Positions 1 through 5,178 of a DNA stretch of 7,134 bases are shown here, in pieces (the first letter of the stretch is position 1; each line of letters starts with the position of its first letter). Origin of the DNA: Chloroflexota bacterium (GTDB lineage: Bacteria; Chloroflexota; UBA5177; JANWHV01); assembly GCA_025450255.1 (NCBI GenBank), contig JANWHV010000234.1, positions 1 to 7,134 on the forward strand. Direction: 5' to 3'. The notes below the pieces were generated by a model. That model did no database searches and was not told where the DNA came from. It saw nothing but the letters and a program-made list of their open reading frames with translations. The translations under genes were made by a program, and so were the position numbers.

Positions 1-988
1 CCCGCGGATCGCTGAGCAGTTGCCGGGTATCGCCCTCGGCGAACACATGGACCGCCGCCGGCACGGTGAGATTCGCCACCACGCTGCCGCGATACACTTT
101 GGCGAGGCTTCGCTCGGGGCTCGGCGGCAGAAGTCCGGCGTAACTGACCGCCACCGGCAATGTCGATCGCACGCGCAAGAGGCCGTTGTCGCCGATGTCT
201 TGTGACCGCAACTGGATGAGTAGCTGGCCGCGCGCGGCGACCGTCGTCCGCCGCGTGGGCGCTGACCCGCCGCCGACCACGCTCAGCGCGATCGTCGCCG
301 CCTTATCGTTCGGATTCAGCGCCATTACATAATCGTGCGCGCCGCCCGCCCCCGGACCCGGCAGATATGCGTCGCTGCTCAACGCTGGAATGCCGGACAG
401 CACCGTGTACCCGCGACTCGCGCTGGATGTGGTGCGATCCTCGACCACCAGCCCACCCGATCCCGCGCTCGACATCACCATGGCGGAGGTCACGTTGTCC
501 GGCACGCCTACCGCGGCCACGCTGAGCGGCTGTAGAAGAACCCTGGAGGGCGCCTGCAGCTTCCCGTGGCGGACGAATGAGACGTACGCGTTGACGCCAT
601 ACGGGTTTGGATTGAGAATCGCCACGCGCTCTCGCTCGTCCTTGGAAACGCGCAATCGCGGTAAATACCAGGTGTTAGACGGGCCGCGAATACCAGCCGT
701 GAGCGCCGATGCCGTCCCCTCCTCGGTCAAGCTGCCGTGGTACACCGTCCGTTCCGCCACTATCGGTACGTTGCTGTGGACCAGAGCGGCAAGTAAGTCC
801 CCGATACCGGCGGCAAAGCTGGCGTCCAGCGTGCCGCGCCCGTTGGGCTGCACGTTCGTTACCGCATACACTCGGTGGCCGTCGGCGCGGATTAGCGTCG
901 TCAACACCAGCGCGGTCTCCGCCCCTGGGTTGATGAACGCCAGGGTTTCGCGATCGTCCTGAAAACTCGATCCTTCCGCGAAATACCA
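1..988 (-). repeat. Tandem repeats of about 105 residues in the amidase C-terminal region
   Basis: Four repeat units begin in register at residues about 748 (WYFAEGSSF), 854 (WYLPRLRV), 954 (AYLPGPG) and 1062 (VFAEGD), spaced 106, 100 and 108 residues apart. The first three each continue with an asparagine-proline motif (INPGAETA, LNPNPYGV, LNPNDKAA) followed by beta-strand-like alternation. The fourth is cut by the window edge. This matches the style of 'WYFAEG ... NP' beta-sandwich repeats seen in secreted Chloroflexota and Actinobacteria proteins. Their ligand is unknown; wall or surface binding is an inference. Confidence 0.7.
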
Positions 989-3229
989 GTAACGCTGCTC
1001 AACACCCGTCAAGGCGCCCGCCGGCTTACCCGCGTGTCTGGTCGCCGCGAACGACACCGGCGCGGCAAGGCGACTGCTGCTCGATGGCCGCGGTGCGCCT
1101 TTGTCCTGGCTGGCAGGCGCGCGCGCGCCGGCGTATGCTCCCTTGACGCTTAAAATACCAGGGCCTGGCAGCGCGGTGGGCACATAGAACGTGACCGGCG
1201 TCCAGGTCGCCGCCGGCGTATCGGTTGCTGTAACCGTGGCGGTGGCCGTGCTCGACGCGGTGCTTGTTGCCGTCCTCGTCCTGGTCAACGTTGCCGTGGG
1301 CGTGCGTGTATGTCGCGGCGCTGCCGTGGCCGTTTTCGATGGGCGAGGATTCGATGTCGGTTTCCTCGTGGGAGTGCGCGCGGGTGTATGGGTCACGCGC
1401 GGGGTATGCGTCGCCGTTGGCGTCCTAGTCGGTCGGGCTGTCGGCGCATGGGTCGCCGTGCTGCTGGGCCTGGCTGGCTTCCGCGTCGCCGCCGTCGTAG
1501 GCGTTGCCGTGCTCCTGGTCGTCGTCGCCGGAGTCGCCGTCCGCGTTGGCTTGCTGGTGGGTGTCGCGGTGGATCGCGCCGTAGCCGTACGGGTTGGCGT
1601 ATTGGTGATCGTCGCGGTATGCGTGGGCGTGGGTGTCGAGGTGTGCGTAGGCTGTGGCGCGGGCGTGGCCAGGCCAGGCGCTAGAGCGACGATACTGAAC
1701 GGGAACGAGCTGCCCACCGTCCTCCCAGACGCGTCCGCGAGCTGCCAGCGAGAGAAGTACGACTGCCCCTGCGTGAGCGCCGGCAGGTAGAGCGGCAGCG
1801 TGATTCTGCCGCCGGGCGGCACATCGGGCACACTGAAGCCGCCAGGTAGGTTGAATAAGGGGCCCGAAATGCGCTTGATGCTGAACTTGCCGCTCCAGGT
1901 CGAGGTGCCGGTGTTTCGCACGCGCATCATGGCAACCACCGGAGCGCCGCTATTGACGAACACGCGCGGCGCCTCGTCCAACGCGGCGCCGTCGTGAACA
2001 TAGCGCGCCACTTGAGAGCGCACCATGGTCAACAAACGATAGACATTGGCGCCAGGACAATCCGTGAAGTTCAGATCGCGGTGTCCGGCGATGTCCGGAA
2101 ACGTCGTTCCATTCTCGGATGAGGTTGTCAGCGGATCGATGCCGTAGCGGTTCGACAAGTCTACGAGCAGTCCGATGAGCGCGTGGATCATCGGCTGCGA
2201 TGGCTGCGCCGCGTTGTAATCGCCAATCAACGAGATGCCTATCGAGCCGTAATTGTAGTGCTCGGTGTGGCCGCCGACCACCTCATCCCCTCCGGCCCGC
2301 CCCTGGTATACATGGCCTTGCGCATCGATCAGATAGTTGTAGCCAATGTCTCCCCAGCCTCGGTCATAGGTGTGGAACGACCAGACGCTTTGCACATCGG
2401 CGATCGAGCCGTTGGGACCTGGCGGCTCCGCCGTATGATGCACGACAAGGTGGAATGCCTGCTGGTAGAACGGGATCCACCCTGGGCTGCCGTCGCCGTC
2501 CGGGCTTCCCCATGCCGTCCGGGCAATGATTGTTGGCGTCTCCGGCGCGGTCATGGTCGCGGTCGCGCTTGGTGTCGCGGTCGCCACTACGCGCGTGGCG
2601 CGATTTGTTTTGTCCGTCGTCATCGCCAAACCCGGCGCGATTCCAACGAATGCGGCACTACATGCGCGCGCGGCGCAAGGGCTCGCGCTCCGCGCGGTTG
2701 GGCCGATCGTGGCGTGAGCGCGGAGCAAGCTGAGACGCAATGGCCGCGTCGCGCGTGAATTTGGCGGAACCATGAAGCGCAGTACGGCGCTCGTTCCGTC
2801 GCTCTCGATCGGCCCAACCGTGAATTCACCCGGTCGATCGCGATCGCCTGGCTCTTCAAGGCTGAGCGCACGCCAACCCGCCGCCGCGCGGAGGCTAATC
2901 CGAACGATGCCGCCGGACAGTGACCCCGCGATGCCAAATGAGCGCATCTGCCGCCCACCCGCTGCATACGACACATCGACGTATCCGCCGGACGGATCCA
3001 CGCGCATCGAGTCAGGCGTACCGCTGATGCCGTGCGCTTCAAGCACCTTTGGCGCGATGGGCACCACCTGGAACGCGGCGATCGGGAGTGGATTGGCGAG
3101 CAAACGTGGTGGCGTTCCAGGTGGCTCAGGTACCGCGGCCTCGGTTCCGTGGTGCTGGCTGAGAAGCGCCGCGATTGCGATGAGCAGAGCGACTGCGAGG
3201 AGCGCGCCAACTTGAAATTTGCGCCCCAC
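1..3229 (-). CDS. Secreted multidomain N-acetylmuramoyl-L-alanine amidase (PGRP/Amidase_2), 3' end beyond window
   Basis: Predicted extracellular zinc amidase that cleaves the bond between N-acetylmuramic acid and L-alanine in peptidoglycan. My translation finds no stop in 1076 codons from a GTG at 3229, so the C-terminus is outside the window. Residues 1-32 form a Sec signal (basic MGRK, hydrophobic core ALLAVALLIAIAALL, then EAA). Residues about 35-200 are an unrecognised, probably beta-rich domain, followed by a short T/P linker (about 203-232). The PGRP domain spans about 232-405: RTAWGS (237-242), VVHHT (262-266), WGDIGYNYLID (292-302), GHRDLNFTDCPG (382-393). Inferred zinc ligands are H264, H383 and C391. 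Y297 matches the catalytic Tyr, and T389 sits where T7 lysozyme has Lys128. An NBR1-like Ig domain follows (about 415-516), then a basic Thr-rich linker (517-676) and tandem repeats from 748 on. GTG was chosen because an AGGAG lies 5 nt upstream and the signal peptide begins there. Amidase assignment is firm; the flanking domain names are less so. Confidence 0.92.
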   Translation of the reverse strand, partial: MGRKFQVGALLAVALLIAIAALLSQHHGTEAAVPEPPGTPPRLLANPLPIAAFQVVPIAPKVLEAHGISGTPDSMRVDPSGGYVDVSYAAGGRQMRSFGIAGSLSGGIVRISLRAAAGWRALSLEEPGDRDRPGEFTVGPIESDGTSAVLRFMVPPNSRATRPLRLSLLRAHATIGPTARSASPCAARACSAAFVGIAPGLAMTTDKTNRATRVVATATPSATATMTAPETPTIIARTAWGSPDGDGSPGWIPFYQQAFHLVVHHTAEPPGPNGSIADVQSVWSFHTYDRGWGDIGYNYLIDAQGHVYQGRAGGDEVVGGHTEHYNYGSIGISLIGDYNAAQPSQPMIHALIGLLVDLSNRYGIDPLTTSSENGTTFPDIAGHRDLNFTDCPGANVYRLLTMVRSQVARYVHDGAALDEAPRVFVNSGAPVVAMMRVRNTGTSTWSGKFSIKRISGPLFNLPGGFSVPDVPPGGRITLPLYLPALTQGQSYFSRWQLADASGRTVGSSFPFSIVALAPGLATPAPQPTHTSTPTPTHTATITNTPTRTATARSTATPTSKPTRTATPATTTRSTATPTTAATRKPARPSSTATHAPTARPTRTPTATHTPRVTHTPARTPTRKPTSNPRPSKTATAAPRHTRTPTATLTRTRTATSTASSTATATVTATDTPAATWTPVTFYVPTALPGPGILSVKGAYAGARAPASQDKGAPRPSSSSRLAAPVSFAATRHAGKPAGALTGVEQRYWYFAEGSSFQDDRETLAFINPGAETALVLTTLIRADGHRVYAVTNVQPNGRGTLDASFAAGIGDLLAALVHSNVPIVAERTVYHGSLTEEGTASALTAGIRGPSNTWYLPRLRVSKDERERVAILNPNPYGVNAYVSFVRHGKLQAPSRVLLQPLSVAAVGVPDNVTSAMVMSSAGSGGLVVEDRTTSSASRGYTVLSGIPALSSDAYLPGPGAGGAHDYVMALNPNDKAATIALSVVGGGSAPTRRTTVAARGQLLIQLRSQDIGDNGLLRVRSTLPVAVSYAGLLPPSPERSLAKVYRGSVVANLTVPAAVHVFAEGDTRQLLSDPR
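1202..1681 (-). repeat. Low-complexity Thr/Pro/Ala-rich basic linker coding region
   Basis: This stretch encodes amidase residues 517-676, built from degenerate units such as TPTAT, PTRTPTAT and TRTRTAT. By my count 58 of 160 residues are Thr, 20 are Arg or Lys, and only one is acidic. Such linkers join extracellular domains in many Chloroflexota proteins; they are expected to be extended and possibly O-glycosylated. The high positive charge is unusual for a simple spacer. The complementary strand reads as a valine-rich open frame, which is a shadow of these codons. Confidence 0.85.
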
Positions 3230-3234
3230 CAGCT

Positions 3235-3239
3235 CTCCT
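3235..3239 (-). promoter_or_regulatory. Shine-Dalgarno site of the amidase gene
   Basis: AGGAG, within GAGAGGAGAGC on the minus strand, lies 5 nt before the GTG at 3229. It decides the start: the ATG farther upstream at about 3274 overlaps the -10 box and meets a TGA after five codons. Confidence 0.8.
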
Positions 3240-3272
3240 CTCGCCTCCAGGCGTGCTCAACCGCACCGCCGC

Positions 3273-3301
3273 ATTGTACCGCGCGCGGCCAGATCTGTCA
3301 G
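3273..3301 (-). promoter_or_regulatory. Sigma70-type promoter for the amidase gene
   Basis: On the minus strand there is a -35 box CTGACA (3296-3301) and a -10 box TACAAT (3273-3278), separated by exactly 17 bp. Each box matches 5 of 6 bases of the consensus. Transcription would begin near 3266, giving a leader of about 37 nt before the GTG at 3229. The boxes are seen directly; that they function is inferred from spacing, consensus match and position. Confidence 0.75.
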
Positions 3302-3334
3302 GGAACCTGAGGTATGCACACTCCTCGTGGACAC

Positions 3335-3352
3335 AACCGCCCATCGGCGGTT
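3335..3352. promoter_or_regulatory. Perfect 7-bp inverted repeat in the divergent intergenic region
   Basis: AACCGCC, a 4-nt gap (CATC), then GGCGGTT. It lies 34 bp upstream of the amidase -35 box and 125 bp upstream of the preferred start of the solute-binding gene. It could be an operator for a dimeric regulator, or a hairpin in the leader of the plus-strand transcript. No U-tract follows, so a terminator is unlikely. A 7-bp repeat in GC-rich DNA can also arise by chance. Confidence 0.35.
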
Positions 3353-3477
3353 ATGCCGTAAAGGCACCACCGCGATCTGCTCGCTCCTTTTCAGTGTTTG
3401 GACTATCAATTCCCATGCCCCAGCGATCCGCGCGCGCTCTTGCCAACCAGTATGGCCTGGGCGCGCCGCGCCCGGAT

Positions 3478-5136
3478 ATGGCGCGCAAGAGATCCTCACG
3501 GGCCGCGCGTTGGCTTCGCCGCGTTATCCTCGGCTTGCTCGCGGCGTCTCTCATCGTGCCGTTTGCCATGGCCATGGTGTCCTCACCGGTCAACATGGAG
3601 GCATCGACGGCGCCGAGTAGCAGCGAGATCGTTTATGGCAGTCCTGACGAGCCGGACTCGCTGAACCCTCTCCGCACCCAAACCGACATCGGCAGGTTGA
3701 TAGATAGTGCTGTTTTCGACGGCATGCTGCGCGTCGATAATCACAACACGTTGCTTCCGGGCCTCGCCACGTCATGGTCCTCGTCGAAGGATGGTAAAAC
3801 CTGGACATTCCACCTGCGCCATGGCGTCCGTTGGGCCGATGGGAAGGAACTTACCAGCACCGATGTGTACTACACCTACCTTGCTATTACTGATCCTAGC
3901 AATACCGTGGCGACCACCCAGGGCTGGGACCAGATCGACGCGGCGCATACGCCAAACCGTTACACGGTCGTTTTCCACGTGCGGCGTCTCCTGGCGCCCT
4001 GGCTCCGCGCCGTCGGCACGACGGCGATCCTGCCAAAACACACGCTATTTACCCGCACGGACTTCAATAACGGGCCGTTCGACAGCTTGCCGTTCGGAAC
4101 CGGGCCGTACCGTGTTACGCAATGGCTGCCGAGCCAGTCGATTACCTTGCAGGCCAATACCGCATCATGGCGAGGCGCGCCTCGCTTCCACAAGCTTGTG
4201 GTGCGGCTGTATCCGGACCAGGCACACGTGCTAAGCGCTTTGCGGTCCGGCGAGATCCAGATTGCCGCGCTGAATCCGCGACAGGTGCCGTACGCAAAGC
4301 AGTTTTCCGGCGTCGCGGTGCTCGAGGCGCCCGGCGCCACCTGGTATCACGTGGACGTGAAACAGTGGAGCTTCCTGCGCGAGCAGGCAGTGCGTCAGGC
4401 ACTGGACTTCGCGACGCCCAAGGACGAGATCCTTCGCCTCGTGCCTGGCGGCCATGGACAGCTTGCCGCGTCCGATACCGCGCCGGCGGCAGGACTATAC
4501 TACAACCCGTCCGTGCCGACACATCCGTACGACCTGTTGCGCGCCGCCGAAATACTTGCGTCGGCCGGGTTCGTGCCCGGCGCGCACGGCATCTTGCAAC
4601 GTTGTCGGCCCCATTGCGAGCAGCTACGGATTACCTTGTGGAGCATTGCCGAGGACTACTTTGGCACCCGCATAAACCAGTTATTGCAACAGTCATGGCA
4701 GCGCATCGGCATTGCCGTGGCATTGCGCACCGCTCCCACCGGGCGGATCTTTGGCCCAATTGGGCCCCAGTTCACGCACGACGCGACGGGTATCACCTAT
4801 GCCTGGACGAACGGCGGCGACCCGGACGATCGCTTCTACTGGAACAGCGCTTTCATTCCGCGGACCCAGTCCGCCGCGGGTGGCAATGACGTGGCGTACT
4901 TCTTCCCATTTGCCTTCCAAAGCCGGATCGACGCCCTGACGAATCAGGGAGTTCTTACTACCGATCCCCTGCAACGCACCATGGTCTACCACAAAATTCA
5001 ATCACTTCTGGCGAACCAGGTTCCCGTGATTTTCCTGTACTGGCAGAACGTGATCATCGCGGTGCCCAGGGATCTCCATGGCGTCACGCCAAGTGCCTAT
5101 GCGCCGCTCTTCGCGAATGTGGAAAGCTGGCACTAG
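3478..5136 (+). CDS. Family 5 extracellular solute-binding protein of an ABC importer (peptide/nickel type)
   Basis: Substrate-capturing component of a DppA/OppA-type ABC importer, predicted outside the membrane. With the ATG at 3478 it has 552 residues, normal for SBP_bac_5. Residues 1-15 are very basic (seven Arg/Lys) and 16-32 are hydrophobic (VILGLLAASLIVPFAMA). Family landmarks are GSPDEPDSLNPL (54-65), LLPGLATSW (92-100), KDGKTWTFHLRHGVRWADGK (104-123), TSTDVYYTYLA (127-137), FGTGPYRVTQW (206-216), and a final lobe with DRFYWN. No lipobox Cys follows the signal, so it is either released or held by an uncleaved anchor. Cys376 and Cys380 (CRPHC) could form a disulfide. No permease or ATPase gene is in the window. 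The substrate cannot be told. The start is uncertain: an ATG at 3415 adds 21 residues and one at 3253 adds 75, but the latter lies within the amidase leader. None has a clear Shine-Dalgarno site. Confidence 0.9.
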   Translation: MARKRSSRAARWLRRVILGLLAASLIVPFAMAMVSSPVNMEASTAPSSSEIVYGSPDEPDSLNPLRTQTDIGRLIDSAVFDGMLRVDNHNTLLPGLATSWSSSKDGKTWTFHLRHGVRWADGKELTSTDVYYTYLAITDPSNTVATTQGWDQIDAAHTPNRYTVVFHVRRLLAPWLRAVGTTAILPKHTLFTRTDFNNGPFDSLPFGTGPYRVTQWLPSQSITLQANTASWRGAPRFHKLVVRLYPDQAHVLSALRSGEIQIAALNPRQVPYAKQFSGVAVLEAPGATWYHVDVKQWSFLREQAVRQALDFATPKDEILRLVPGGHGQLAASDTAPAAGLYYNPSVPTHPYDLLRAAEILASAGFVPGAHGILQRCRPHCEQLRITLWSIAEDYFGTRINQLLQQSWQRIGIAVALRTAPTGRIFGPIGPQFTHDATGITYAWTNGGDPDDRFYWNSAFIPRTQSAAGGNDVAYFFPFAFQSRIDALTNQGVLTTDPLQRTMVYHKIQSLLANQVPVIFLYWQNVIIAVPRDLHGVTPSAYAPLFANVESWH

Positions 5137-5178
5137 ACCATGGAACCCTGAAGCATTCGCCGGCGGTTCTTAAGCCGG
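5137..5178. other. Convergent intergenic gap of 42 bp
   Basis: Separates the stop codons of the plus-strand solute-binding gene and the minus-strand sbcC. It contains CCGGC (5160-5164) and GCCGG (5174-5178), a possible weak 5-bp hairpin with a 9-nt loop, but no U-tract on either strand. I see no convincing terminator. Confidence 0.6.

Noticed and set aside
390..962. Plus-strand open frame of 190 codons
   Set aside because: It lies wholly antisense to the amidase repeat region, has no Shine-Dalgarno site and shows no recognisable motif.
1116..1129. Perfect alternating GC palindrome (GGCGCGCGCGCGCC) with Z-DNA potential
   Set aside because: It encodes Ala/Arg codons of a linker-like segment in the amidase and is short enough to occur by chance at this base composition.
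1191..1790. Plus-strand valine-rich open frame of 199 codons resembling a membrane protein
   Set aside because: It is the antisense of the Thr/Pro/Ala linker: ACG, GCG and CCG codons read as CGT, CGC and CGG or shifted GTN codons. The minus frame has a real domain order on both sides.
2640..2700. Possible frameshift in the amidase before the PGRP domain
   Set aside because: Codon use is less GC3-rich here and two cysteines appear, but the frame stays open and the other two frames give no better domain continuation. A weakly constrained linker explains it.
2620..3210. Minus-strand open frame of 196 codons in a different frame from the amidase
   Set aside because: Its composition is Arg/Ser/Cys-rich, as for a frame shadow. 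The overlapping amidase frame has a signal peptide, a Shine-Dalgarno site and a promoter.
5142..5178. Possible convergent terminator between the solute-binding gene and sbcC
   Set aside because: The available stems (CCGGC/GCCGG and GAACC/GGTTC) are only 5 bp, overlap in topology, and have no U-tract on either strand.
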